Shown here: one piece after another, positions 1-6,902 of the stretch
Layout: each line of letters starts with the position of its first letter
Numbering within the stretch: the first letter of the stretch is position 1
Assembly (NCBI GenBank): GCA_038524325.1
Contig: JBCBIS010000172.1
Location: 1-9,169, forward strand
Direction of reading: 5' to 3'
DNA from: Thermohalobaculum sp038524325
GTDB taxonomy: Bacteria; Pseudomonadota; Alphaproteobacteria; Rhodobacterales; Rhodobacteraceae
DNA length: 9,169 bases
The notes under the pieces: model-generated
The model's input: only the letters and a program-made list of their open reading frames with translations
Databases searched by the model: none
Told to the model about the DNA's origin: nothing
Translations under genes and position numbers: made by a program

Positions 1-404
1 GCGGGCTTCGGCGAGGCCTCGCCGAAGCCCGCAAGATGATCGAAACCGCCGTCTCCCAGCGCGAAAATGACGGCTATATCGTCGACAGTCTGGGCTGGGT
101 CCTGTTCCGCTTGGGCGAATTCAAGGAGGCCCTGGTGCATATGGAGCGCGCGGTCGAACTGCGCCCCGTCGATCCTGTCATCAATGACCATTACGGCGAC
201 GTGCTGTGGGTCAATGGCCGCAAGATCGAGGCCGAGTTCCAGTGGCGCCGCGCCTTGTCGTTCGAGCCGGAGGAGGACGAGATCGTCCGCATCAAGCGCA
301 AGCTGGAGGTCGGGTTGGACGTGGTGCTGGATGAAGAGGCCGCAGCCGGCAACCCGGCGATCCTCGGCACGGTCGAGCCGCAAACGGAAGACAATGGCGG
401 CTGA
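1..404 (+). CDS. TPR-repeat protein, C-terminal part (5' end outside window)
   Basis: The reading frame is open from the left edge (first full codon at base 3) to a TGA at 402-404, so only the last ~133 residues are seen. They contain tandem helix pairs typical of tetratricopeptide repeats: 'GYIVDSLGWVLFRLGEFKEA', then a block ending 'HMERAVELRPVDP', then 'HYGDVLWVNGRKIEAEFQWR'. The tail is acidic and ends in low-complexity sequence. TPR domains are protein-protein interaction scaffolds. In Rhodobacteraceae a long TPR protein commonly sits just before ispE, and its exact role is unknown. The ATG at 36 is internal, not the start, because the frame continues upstream in TPR-like sequence. The stop overlaps the ispE start by 11 bases, which suggests co-transcription and translational coupling. 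The first ~16 bases are suspect: they form a perfect palindrome with the next 16, and the encoded residues there (LRR) lack the GE expected in this repeat. Confidence 0.85.
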   Translation, partial: GLRRGLAEARKMIETAVSQRENDGYIVDSLGWVLFRLGEFKEALVHMERAVELRPVDPVINDHYGDVLWVNGRKIEAEFQWRRALSFEPEEDEIVRIKRKLEVGLDVVLDEEAAAGNPAILGTVEPQTEDNGG

Positions 405-1299
405 CCCAGCGGCGGCAGGTCAGCGGCAGGACGAGACCGCTGGTGCGTGGATCGAACGCGCACCGGCAAAGATCAATCTCTACCTGCATGTGACTGGTCA
501 GCGGGCCGATGGCTATCACCTGCTCGACAGTCTGGCGGTTTTTCCGAGCATCGGTGATCTGCTGGAAGCCGAGCCCGCGTCTGGGCTGAGCCTCGCGATC
601 GACGGGCCATTTGGCGATGGCCTGCCCGCGGATGGCGACAATTTGGTCCTCCGGGCAGCCGAGGCGATGGCGCGCGGGCGTGGTCTCGGGGCGGCCCTGC
701 GCCTGACAAAGAACCTGCCCATCGCATCAGGGATCGGCGGCGGGTCCAGCGACGCGGCGGGAGCGCTGCGCCTTCTGTCGCGCCTCTGGGACCGACCGAT
801 CCCGCCTGGCCTGCCGCTCAGCCTCGGCGCCGATGTGCCGGTCTGCCTCGGCGCAGATGCGCAGAGAATGCAGGGGATTGGCGAGGCGCTGTCGACCTGC
901 CCGCCCCTCCCCGATGCCTGGATCGTCCTGGTGAACCCGCTGCAAGCCGTGCCAACCGGGGCGGTCTTTTCCGGTCTGGCCTCGAAGACCAACCCGCCTG
1001 CGCCAGATTTACCCGCGTTCCAGGGGTTCGAAGAGATGATCCTTTGGCTCGGACAGCAGCGAAACGACCTCGAAGCACCGGCCCGCGCGCAGTGCCCGGC
1101 GATCTCGCGGGTCCTGTCGGCCCTTTCCGACACGCCGCTTGCGCGCATGTCCGGCTCGGGCGCCACCTGCTTCTCGCTGTTCCCGAGCGAGAGCGCGGCC
1201 CAGGCCTGTGCTGAGCGTTTGAGGCGAGAGGAGCGCGGTTGGTGGGTCGCCTCCGCCCCGCTGCAGAGCGAAACTCCCGCAGCGTTGGAGCCGGTCTGA
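394..1299 (+). CDS. ispE: 4-diphosphocytidyl-2-C-methyl-D-erythritol kinase (IspE)
   Basis: IspE is a cytosolic GHMP-family kinase that phosphorylates the 2-hydroxyl of CDP-methylerythritol with ATP, the fourth step of the MEP isoprenoid pathway. The 301-residue product shows the family motifs in order: 'APAKINLYLHVTGQRADGYH' (residues 23-42, with the conserved Lys26 and His42), the glycine-rich ATP loop 'PIASGIGGGSSDAAG' (109-123), 'GADVPV' with the catalytic Asp147, and the C-terminal 'SGSGA' loop (253-257). The ATG at 394 is chosen because it follows a GGAAG-like ribosome site and no later in-frame start precedes the first motif. It gives an N-terminal extension of about 17 residues relative to E. 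coli IspE. The stretch between 'LW' and 'GADVPV' is about four residues shorter than in E. coli, but all catalytic residues are present. The gene overlaps the upstream TPR gene by 11 bases and ends 20 bases from the convergent polyprenyl synthase gene. Confidence 0.96.
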   Translation: MAADPAAAGQRQDETAGAWIERAPAKINLYLHVTGQRADGYHLLDSLAVFPSIGDLLEAEPASGLSLAIDGPFGDGLPADGDNLVLRAAEAMARGRGLGAALRLTKNLPIASGIGGGSSDAAGALRLLSRLWDRPIPPGLPLSLGADVPVCLGADAQRMQGIGEALSTCPPLPDAWIVLVNPLQAVPTGAVFSGLASKTNPPAPDLPAFQGFEEMILWLGQQRNDLEAPARAQCPAISRVLSALSDTPLARMSGSGATCFSLFPSESAAQACAERLRREERGWWVASAPLQSETPAALEPV

Positions 1300-1319
1300 C
1301 GAAGGCGGGACCCGTCGCC

Positions 1320-2336
1320 TCAGACAGTCCGCGCGATCACGAACTCGGTGATATCCAGCAACGCGCCCTGCATCTCGCCCGCGGGAAACGCATCCAGCGC
1401 CGAAATTGCACGCTGCCCATGGGCTTGAGCGACAGCGCGGGTTTCGTCCAATGCCTCCGTCGCGGCCAACAGAGCCATCGCTTCCTCGAAATCGCCGTCG
1501 CGCAGGTCGCCCTTGCCGATCGTCCGTTGCCAGAACGCCCGGTCCTTCTCGGCGCCGCGTTGGATTGCGATTATGATCGGCAGAGTCACCTTGCCCTCGC
1601 GGAAATCATCCCCGGTATTCTTGCCGAGCGCCGCCGAGGAGCCGCCATAATCCAGCAGGTCGTCGGCGAGTTGAAACGCCATCCCCAACCCGTCGCCAAA
1701 TGCGCTGAGCGCCTGGACCCGCGCCTCGCTTTCGCCCGCGATCACCCCGCCCACCTCGGTCGCCGCCGAGAACAGCGCTGCGGTTTTGCCGCGGATCACC
1801 TGCTCATAGCGGGCGAGATCGGTGCTCAGATCATGCGCGGTCGAGAGTTGCAGCACCTCGCCCTCGGCGATCACCGCCGCCGCGTTCGAGAGGATGCCCA
1901 GCACCCGGATCGACCCGGTCTCCACCATCAGTTGGAAGGCCCGCGCGAAGAGATAGTCGCCGACCAGAACGCTGGAGAGATTGTCGAACAGGATATTCGC
2001 CGTCGCCTTGCCGCGGCGCTTTTCGCTCTCATCCACCACATCGTCATGGAGCAATGTCGCCGTGTGAATGAACTCGACAACTGCGGCCAGTTTCACATGG
2101 TCGATGCCCTGATATCCGCACATCCGCGCCGTGGCCAGGGTCAGGATCGGGCGCAGCCGCTTGCCGCCCGCCTCGATCAGATGGGCCGAGATCTGCGGGA
2201 TTCGGGGGGCGTGTTCCGAGCTCATGCGCTCGCGGATCACGGCGTTGACGGCCGTCATATCCTCGGCGACCAGGGCGGTCAGCCGCTCGAACGGGCCGGG
2301 TTGTGTCACGGTTTGCGTTGGCAAGGGGGCGTTCAT
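1320..2336 (-). CDS. ispB: Long-chain all-trans polyprenyl diphosphate synthase
   Basis: This enzyme condenses isopentenyl diphosphate units onto an allylic primer to make the ubiquinone side chain, octaprenyl in E. coli and usually decaprenyl in alphaproteobacteria. The 338-residue product carries 'GGKRLRP' (57-63), the first aspartate-rich motif 'LLHDDVVDE' (Asp98, Asp99, Asp102) and the second 'LADDLLDYGG' (Asp225, Asp226, Asp229). The residue five before the first motif is Ala93. A small residue there is characteristic of long-chain rather than farnesyl or geranylgeranyl synthases. The exact chain length cannot be read from the sequence, and ddsA would be an equally fitting symbol. I prefer the ATG at 2336 (MNAPLPTQ) over the ATG 12 codons upstream at 2372. 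The 2336 start has a purine-rich AGGAAAGGA ahead of it and matches the N-terminus I expect for Rhodobacteraceae homologues, while 2372 has no ribosome site. The gene is divergent from the DUF2007 gene and convergent with ispE. Confidence 0.94.
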   Translation of the reverse strand: MNAPLPTQTVTQPGPFERLTALVAEDMTAVNAVIRERMSSEHAPRIPQISAHLIEAGGKRLRPILTLATARMCGYQGIDHVKLAAVVEFIHTATLLHDDVVDESEKRRGKATANILFDNLSSVLVGDYLFARAFQLMVETGSIRVLGILSNAAAVIAEGEVLQLSTAHDLSTDLARYEQVIRGKTAALFSAATEVGGVIAGESEARVQALSAFGDGLGMAFQLADDLLDYGGSSAALGKNTGDDFREGKVTLPIIIAIQRGAEKDRAFWQRTIGKGDLRDGDFEEAMALLAATEALDETRAVAQAHGQRAISALDAFPAGEMQGALLDITEFVIARTV

Positions 2337-2341
2337 GCGCC

Positions 2342-2366
2342 GGCCTGTCCTTTCCTCTGTCAGGCC
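2342..2366 (-). promoter_or_regulatory. Leader hairpin presenting the polyprenyl synthase ribosome site
   Basis: Read on the minus strand, GGCCTG and CAGGCC form a 6-base GC-rich stem around a 13-base loop. The loop contains GAGGAAAGGA, the only Shine-Dalgarno-like sequence ahead of the ATG at 2336. The near arm of the stem lies between this site and the start codon. The pairing is seen directly; any effect on translation is inference. If translation instead began at 2372, this stretch would be coding. Confidence 0.35.
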
Positions 2367-2413
2367 TTGCATGGGGTCGACGGCATCGGCGTCACTACGC
2401 TAGCCTAGGGGTC

Positions 2414-2643
2414 ATGGAAGAGCTGCTGCGCACCACCGACCCAACCCTGGTCCCCTACACGAAAGCCTTGCTCTCGTCAGAGATATAGAGTGCTTCGTGT
2501 TCGACGTAAACATGAGCCTGATGGAAGGCGGGATAGGTGCGTTCCCACGCCGCATCATGGTGTTGCAGCGTGATCTGCTGCGCGCGCGCATGATCCTGCG
2601 CGAAAACGGGGTCGAGCCGTTCATGTGCGAAGACTGGCTGTGA
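2414..2643 (+). pseudogene. DUF2007-family small protein, broken by a one-base frameshift
   Basis: The frame from ATG 2414 encodes a typical DUF2007 N-terminus, 'MEELLRTTDPTLVPYTKALL', but hits TAG at 2486-2488 after 24 codons. The rest of the family pattern continues in another frame from 2485: 'IECFVFDVNMSLMEGGIG', 'AFPRRIMV', ending 'FMCEDWL' and TGA at 2641-2643. Between the last matching codon GAG (2480-2482) and ATA (2485-2487) only two bases (AT) remain. One missing base, for example GAG-GAT-ATA read with one G lost, explains the break. Repaired, the product would be 76 residues, close to the usual family length. DUF2007 proteins are small alpha/beta domains, sometimes called putative signal-transducing proteins, with no firm function. 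The sequence around the break does not resemble a canonical X-XXY-YYZ slippery heptamer, so a sequencing error or genuine decay is likelier than programmed frameshifting. The stop overlaps the methyltransferase start. Confidence 0.82.
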
Positions 2644-3392
2644 CCGATGCGGCCGGATGGAGCGTGCGCGAGGACCGTCTGCTGGGCGGGCGCGTGCGGC
2701 TGTTGCAACCGGTGCAGGGCTATCGCGCCGCGACCGATCCGGTCTTTTTGGCAGCGGCCTGTCCGGCCAGGGCGGGCGAGACGGTGCTCGATCTCGGCTG
2801 CGGCGCGGGTGCGGCGGCGCTCTGCCTCGCCGCCCGGGTGCCGGTCCGGCCGACCGGGCTGGAGCTGCAGGAGGGGTATCTGGCGCTGGCCCGGAAGAAC
2901 GCAGCGTTGAACGGGGTCGAGATGACCCTCCACCCCGGCGATGTCGCCGCCATGCCTGGGGCGTTGAAGGCGCTCAGCTTCGACCATGTGATCCTCAACC
3001 CGCCATATTTCAGGGAGCAGAGCCTAGGCTCTCCGATTGCGCGCAAGGATCTGGCCCATCGCGAGGCCGAGGGGCTGGAGGTCTGGCTCGCCGCTGCACG
3101 CGCACGGCTGAAACCGCGGGGATGGCTGACGCTGATCCACCGTGCCGAGCGGCTCGACAGCATCCTGGCCGGTCTGACCGGCACAGGGGATATCGCAATC
3201 AAACCCCTGATCGCCCGTGTCGGCCGAGATGCGAAACGCGTGCTTGTCCGCGCCCGAAAGGATGTGAAAACCCCGCTGCGCCTCTGCGCGCCGCTTGTCC
3301 TCCATGCGGGAGTGGCTCACACTGTCGACGGCGATGATTTCTCGCCCGAGGCCGGCGCGATCCTGCGCGATGCCGCGCCGATAGCGTTTTGA
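2640..3392 (+). CDS. TrmN6-like SAM-dependent methyltransferase
   Basis: This is a Rossmann-fold class I methyltransferase of about 250 residues. It shows the SAM-binding motif I 'VLDLGCGAGAAALCLAARVP' (from residue 49) and, at residues 120-124, 'NPPYF', the NPPY motif of enzymes that methylate exocyclic amino groups of adenine, cytosine or glutamine. The N-terminal 'GYRAATDPVFLAAA' and overall length fit the COG4123 group, whose E. coli member TrmN6 (YfiC) methylates A37 of tRNA-Val; the substrate here is inferred. I chose the GTG at 2640 because it overlaps the DUF2007 stop in a GTGA arrangement, which suggests translational coupling. A GTG at 2625 in the same frame is an alternative that would add five residues. 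The amidohydrolase gene begins 25 bases after the stop, so co-transcription is plausible. Confidence 0.88.
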   Translation: MTDAAGWSVREDRLLGGRVRLLQPVQGYRAATDPVFLAAACPARAGETVLDLGCGAGAAALCLAARVPVRPTGLELQEGYLALARKNAALNGVEMTLHPGDVAAMPGALKALSFDHVILNPPYFREQSLGSPIARKDLAHREAEGLEVWLAAARARLKPRGWLTLIHRAERLDSILAGLTGTGDIAIKPLIARVGRDAKRVLVRARKDVKTPLRLCAPLVLHAGVAHTVDGDDFSPEAGAILRDAAPIAF

Positions 3393-3417
3393 TGCGTTCC
3401 AGGAGGGGGACTTTGCG

Positions 3418-4683
3418 ATGAGCAGCACACGATTGGAAACCGTCGCCAAGCCAACAGATTTCGACGATTTGAGAGCGAAGATGACAGCCTTGGCGCCCGA
3501 GGTCAGTGAATGGCGCCGCGACCTGCATCAACATCCCGAAATCGGGTACGAACTGCCGCGCACCTCGAAATTTGTGGCCGAAAAGCTCGAAAGCTTTGGC
3601 GTCGAGGTGGTCGAGACCGCCATGGGCGGCGCGGGGGTGGTCGGGCGCCTGCAGGGCAAGCAGGAGGGGCAGAACACCGGCGACGCAATCATGATCCGTG
3701 CCGATATGGATGCCCTGCCGATGGATGAGGAGACCGGCCTGCCCTATGCCTCAACCATCCCGGGGCATTTCCATGGCTGCGGGCATGATGGGCACACGGC
3801 CTGCCTGCTGGGGGCGGCAAAGCATCTGGCCGAGACCCGCAATTTCTCCGGCACCGTCTATTTCTGCTTTCAGCCAGCCGAGGAAGGCGGCGCCGGTGCC
3901 AAAGCGATGATCGATGACGATCTGTTCGTGCGCTATCCGGTGAAGGCGATCTATGGCGCGCATAACTGGCCGACCATGCCGGTCGGATGGATGGGATGCT
4001 CCTCGGGCCGGATGCTGGCGGCGAGCCAGGAGTTCTATATCCGGATTTATGGCAAGGGCGGGCATGCCGCCCGGCCGCATGAAGCGCGCGACCCGATCGT
4101 GGCTGGTGCGGATCTGGTGACCACCTTGCAGGGCATCGTCAGCCGCACCTGCGATCCGGTCGAGACGGCGGTGGTCTCGATCACCTCTTTCGTGTCCCGT
4201 TCGAACGAGACCGGGGAACCCGCCACCAATGTATTGCCCGAGCGTGCCCGCCTCTCTGGCACCCTGCGCGCGCTGTCGAACACGACGATGGCGCAGATGA
4301 AGCGGGACCTGCGGGCCCGCGCGCGGGCCGTGGCCCAGGCGCACCGGGTCCGGATCGAGGTCGAGATGGACGACAAGCCCTATCCCGCCCTGATCAACTC
4401 GCGCCGCGAGGCGAATTTTGCGGCCCGGGTGATGAAGGGCCTTCTCGGACCGCAGCACTGCGTGATCGACCCGCCACCGGCCATGGGCTCTGAGGATTTC
4501 GCCTATTATCTCCTGCGCGACAAGCGCACGGGCATCCGCGTTCCGGGGTGTTTCGTCACCTTCGGCAACGGTTTGCGCGGGCCGATGCTGCACAACCCGA
4601 AATATGACTTCAACGACGAGGCGATTCCCTATGTGGTCGCGTTTTGGACGAAGATCGCCGAGGGCAGCCTGAAACCCGCGTGA
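3418..4683 (+). CDS. M20-family amidohydrolase (hippurate hydrolase-like)
   Basis: M20D peptidases/amidohydrolases hydrolyse an amide bond in N-acylated amino acids such as hippurate, N-acetyl amino acids or auxin conjugates, using a metal centre. The 421-residue product has 'RRDLHQHPEIGYE' near the N-terminus and 'IMIRADMDALPM'. The expected metal-site residues are all present: Cys121 and His123 in 'HGCGHDGHTA', Glu155 and Glu156 in 'PAEEGGAGA', His182 in 'GAHNWP' and His392 in 'MLHNPKYDFND'. The dimerisation-domain histidine is His216 in 'GKGGHAARPH', and 'GSEDF' is at 357-361. No signal peptide is evident, so it is probably cytoplasmic. The ATG at 3418 is preceded by a strong AGGAGG (3401-3406). 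The nearest gene upstream is the methyltransferase (25 bases); no transporter or catabolic partner is visible, so the natural substrate cannot be named. Confidence 0.92.
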   Translation: MSSTRLETVAKPTDFDDLRAKMTALAPEVSEWRRDLHQHPEIGYELPRTSKFVAEKLESFGVEVVETAMGGAGVVGRLQGKQEGQNTGDAIMIRADMDALPMDEETGLPYASTIPGHFHGCGHDGHTACLLGAAKHLAETRNFSGTVYFCFQPAEEGGAGAKAMIDDDLFVRYPVKAIYGAHNWPTMPVGWMGCSSGRMLAASQEFYIRIYGKGGHAARPHEARDPIVAGADLVTTLQGIVSRTCDPVETAVVSITSFVSRSNETGEPATNVLPERARLSGTLRALSNTTMAQMKRDLRARARAVAQAHRVRIEVEMDDKPYPALINSRREANFAARVMKGLLGPQHCVIDPPPAMGSEDFAYYLLRDKRTGIRVPGCFVTFGNGLRGPMLHNPKYDFNDEAIPYVVAFWTKIAEGSLKPA

Positions 4684-4688
4684 AAACG

Positions 4689-4711
4689 CCGAAATTTCAT
4701 GTGGATTTCGG
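4689..4711 (+). terminator. Possible weak terminator hairpin after the amidohydrolase
   Basis: CCGAAAT (4689-4695) and ATTTCGG (4705-4711) pair perfectly in a 7-base stem with a 9-base loop, starting five bases after the amidohydrolase stop. No T-run follows, so if it ends transcription it is not a classic intrinsic terminator. It may instead be an mRNA-stabilising 3' hairpin. Confidence 0.3.
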
Positions 4712-4814
4712 GGATAACTGCGTCAGCCCGAAAGGTTTTTAACTATTTGATGACAGACTGCATTGACGCTGTCTTAATCGGCCATGTGGAAGCCGCAACG
4801 AGAGGAGACGGAAT

Positions 4815-4985
4815 ATGAGCGTCACTGCGCATATCGCCAACCTGCGTCAGAAGCATCAGGAACTCGATCGAAAGATCGAAACCGAACAGCAAAGTCCAGG
4901 CGCCGACGATCTTGCGATCGCAGCTTTGAAACGTCAGAAACTTCACCTCAAGGAAGAGATTACCCGGCTCGCCAGCGCAAGTTGA
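4815..4985 (+). CDS. DUF465 (YdcH-like) small protein
   Basis: A 56-residue protein begins at ATG 4815, seven bases after GAGGAG (4802-4807), and ends at TGA 4983-4985. It is almost entirely helical and charged. It starts 'MSVTAHIANLRQKHQELDRK' and has the diagnostic C-terminal pattern 'IAALKRQKLHLKEEITRL' of the DUF465/YdcH family. The spacing of hydrophobic residues suggests a short antiparallel coiled coil. The family is widespread in proteobacteria and has no firm biochemical function. The gene lies alone on the plus strand, 131 bases after the amidohydrolase and facing the convergent amidotransferase gene 47 bases away. A TTGACG at 4763-4768 could be a -35 element, but no good -10 stands at the right distance. 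Confidence 0.85.
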   Translation: MSVTAHIANLRQKHQELDRKIETEQQSPGADDLAIAALKRQKLHLKEEITRLASAS

Positions 4986-5032
4986 CCACAGGCGTCTTCT
5001 AGCATTCCGAGGGCAGGGACAGCGCCGCGCCA

Positions 5033-5776
5033 TCAGGCCGCCGCCTTGCCCTGGATGCGCAGCTGGAAATAGCGGACCAGCCAAAGGGCGAAATCCCGGT
5101 TGTGCACCGTATCTCCATAGGTGCGCAGCGCAGCCTCGCCCCGGTCTGCGGGGATCTTCCCGTCGCCTGTGCGCAGAGCAACGAGATCTTCGGCGAAGGG
5201 CCGCTCGAATTCGGGATGCGGCTGGATCGAGACCGCGTCGGGATGGTCGGGATCGCCATAGGCAACCATGGCGATCTCGCAAAACGGATTGCTGGCCAGG
5301 ACCGTCGCATCCTCGGGCAAGGCGGTGACTTGATCGCGATGCATGGCGTGCAGAGCAATCCGCCCGGGCGCGTCCGCCATCCAACTCGGACGATGGTGCA
5401 CTTCGTATTCGTGCACACCGCATCCCCAACCCTTGTCCGACAGGCCGGCTGCGCCGCCAAAGGCCTCCGCCATCAACTGATGCCCAAAGCAAACGCCCAC
5501 CAGAGGCCGCCCCGCAGCGCGGATCTTCAGCAGGAAGTCGCGGGTCTCGGCAATCCAGGGATCATCATCATAGACACCTCGGGCCGAGCCAGAGATCAAC
5601 CAGCCATCGCACTCTTCCGGGAGCCCAGGTTTCTCGCCGCGCAGGATATTGTAGCGGTGAAACGTCAGCGCGGGCGCGACCTCCGCAAACAAGGTCTCGA
5701 AAAACGGCGGAAACTCTTCGTACTTGTCCAGAAGTTCGTCGGCGACCTTGCCGACTTGCAGCAGTCCGATCTTCAT
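5033..5776 (-). CDS. Class I glutamine amidotransferase-domain protein
   Basis: This 247-residue stand-alone class I (triad) glutaminase-type domain is related to the glutaminase part of GMP synthase. The nucleophile elbow 'GVCFGHQLMAEAFGG' contains Cys96, and 'IQPHPEF' supplies His187 and Glu189, so the Cys-His-Glu triad is intact. 'DGWLISGSARGVYDDDPW' (57-74) matches the strand-loop that precedes the active site in this group. No synthetase domain follows, so it either acts with a partner or hydrolyses a gamma-glutamyl compound by itself; the substrate is not evident. The start at 5776 (MKIGLLQVG) is chosen over the ATG at 5839 because GGAGAG stands about eight bases upstream and the extra 21 residues look non-conserved and would overlap the regulator's stop. 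It lies 64 bases downstream of the LysR gene on the same strand, so the two may share a transcript. Confidence 0.85.
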   Translation of the reverse strand: MKIGLLQVGKVADELLDKYEEFPPFFETLFAEVAPALTFHRYNILRGEKPGLPEECDGWLISGSARGVYDDDPWIAETRDFLLKIRAAGRPLVGVCFGHQLMAEAFGGAAGLSDKGWGCGVHEYEVHHRPSWMADAPGRIALHAMHRDQVTALPEDATVLASNPFCEIAMVAYGDPDHPDAVSIQPHPEFERPFAEDLVALRTGDGKIPADRGEAALRTYGDTVHNRDFALWLVRYFQLRIQGKAAA

Positions 5777-5840
5777 TCTTGGCTCTCCGATTCTCGAAGC
5801 GTAATTTATGCGCTCGCCGCGCGCTGTTCCAGGTGTCAAC

Positions 5841-6797
5841 TCACGAGATTAAGGTTGCCTTGCGACGCATCTCGCGCAGTGGCTCGGTTTCGGTTCTGAT
5901 CCACGCGAGCAAGGAAGCCACCCGCTGCTCGGCTTCCCGGCCCGTCGGGCAGACGAAGCGGAATTGCCCGCCGGTATCCATCCCCTCGGCAAACGGAGCG
6001 ACCAGACGCCCGCGCGCCAGATCCCGCTCGATCAGCGAGGAGCGGCCCAGCACAATCCCGCCCCCTTCGGAGGCGGCGTCGATGGCATGATCTGCGTTCG
6101 AGAACCTGGGCCCATGGCGGGCATCGCCGCTGACCCCCATCGCCGCCAGCCAACGCTCCCATGTCGGAAAGCCCGGCCCCTCGGTCTCGTAGGGCACATA
6201 GCGCAGACTGTCATCGTGGATCAACGGATGGTCGAGGATATCGCGCGGCGTAGTCAGGGCCGCCGCGCGTTCGGGCGTGCAATAGGGGGTCACCCAATCG
6301 GCGATCAGCACTTCGTGAAAACACCCCTCATAGCCATGGGTGCCAAACCGGATCGCAGCCTCGATCCCATCGCGCGCGAAATCCATGATCTTCAGCGAGG
6401 CGACGAAGCGTAACTCGATCTCTGGATGCGCCTCGGCGAACAGAAACATGCGGGGCGCCAGCCATTTCGCCGTGAAGGCCGGCCCGGCCGTCAGGGTCAG
6501 GGTCGAGCTATCGAGCATCCGCTCGGTCGCTCGGGCCCCATCGACCAGCGCGGCGAACCCTTCGGCGATGTAAGGGCGCAGGGTCTCCCCCGCCTCGGTC
6601 AGCGCGATTGCCCGGTTCATCCGGTGAAACAGCGGCGCGCCGAAATGCTCCTCCAGGCTTTTTATCTGATAGCTCAGCGCCGCGGGGGTGACGAACAGCT
6701 CCTCAGCCGCTTTGGCAAAGCTCATATGCCGGCAGGCCGCGTCGAAGGCGCGCAACGCGGTCAGTGGCGGGAGGCGCACGCGTTCACTTAAGCTCAT
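5841..6797 (-). CDS. LysR-family transcriptional regulator, GcvA-like
   Basis: A 318-residue LysR-type regulator. The N-terminal winged helix-turn-helix is clear: 'LPPLTALRAFDAACRHMSFA' followed by 'KAAEELFVTPAALSYQIKSL', with the helix-turn-helix at about residues 26-50. 'GAPLFHRMNRAIALTEAGE' is typical of the GcvA/AmpR-like branch. The C-terminal ~220 residues form the effector-binding domain ('GIEAAIRFGTHGYEG', 'ASEGGGIVLGRSSL'). The effector and targets are unknown. LysR regulators often control a divergent or adjacent gene, so the candidates are the downstream glutamine amidotransferase and the divergent 57-residue gene across a 105-base gap. The start ATG at 6797 is placed directly before the conserved N-terminus and has only a weak ribosome site. 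The next in-frame candidate, GTG at codon 7, is no better. Confidence 0.93.
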   Translation of the reverse strand: MSLSERVRLPPLTALRAFDAACRHMSFAKAAEELFVTPAALSYQIKSLEEHFGAPLFHRMNRAIALTEAGETLRPYIAEGFAALVDGARATERMLDSSTLTLTAGPAFTAKWLAPRMFLFAEAHPEIELRFVASLKIMDFARDGIEAAIRFGTHGYEGCFHEVLIADWVTPYCTPERAAALTTPRDILDHPLIHDDSLRYVPYETEGPGFPTWERWLAAMGVSGDARHGPRFSNADHAIDAASEGGGIVLGRSSLIERDLARGRLVAPFAEGMDTGGQFRFVCPTGREAEQRVASLLAWIRTETEPLREMRRKATLIS

Positions 6798-6824
6798 TTA
6801 AACTGATCCATCCGAAAACCTCGT

Positions 6825-6853
6825 TTGTCACCCCAGACAAGAGCCTCTATATC
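6825..6853 (+). promoter_or_regulatory. Sigma-70-like promoter of the 57-residue gene
   Basis: TTGTCA (6825-6830) and TATATC (6848-6853) are separated by exactly 17 bases, a good match to the -35/-10 consensus and the clearest in the window. Transcription would begin near 6860, giving a leader of about 43 bases before ATG 6903. It lies in the 105-base divergent gap next to the LysR gene, so the regulator could bind here. Confidence 0.6.
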
Positions 6854-6902
6854 AATGCCCAGGAAAGGGGAGCCTCCCTGCACAGTTAAACGGAGATTAA
6901 CA

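Noticed and set aside
1300..1319. Terminator in the 20-base gap between convergent ispE and polyprenyl synthase genes
   Set aside because: Only a 4-base inverted repeat with a one-base centre (CGGG-A-CCCG) is present and no T-run, which is too weak to call.
1239..2408. 389-codon plus-strand frame overlapping the polyprenyl synthase gene
   Set aside because: It is the antisense shadow of the synthase, whose minus-strand product has both aspartate-rich motifs.
2480..2490. Programmed -1 frameshifting to explain the DUF2007 break
   Set aside because: There is no X-XXY-YYZ slippery heptamer and I saw no clear downstream stimulatory stem; one missing base is simpler.
3751..4593. 280-codon minus-strand frame within the amidohydrolase gene
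   Set aside because: It is antisense to a gene with all M20 metal ligands and a strong ribosome site, and has no recognisable motif of its own.
4739..4746. TTAACTAT before the DUF465 gene as a CtrA half-site
   Set aside because: It has one mismatch to the half-site, no second element and lies in an AT-rich patch; chance is the likelier explanation.
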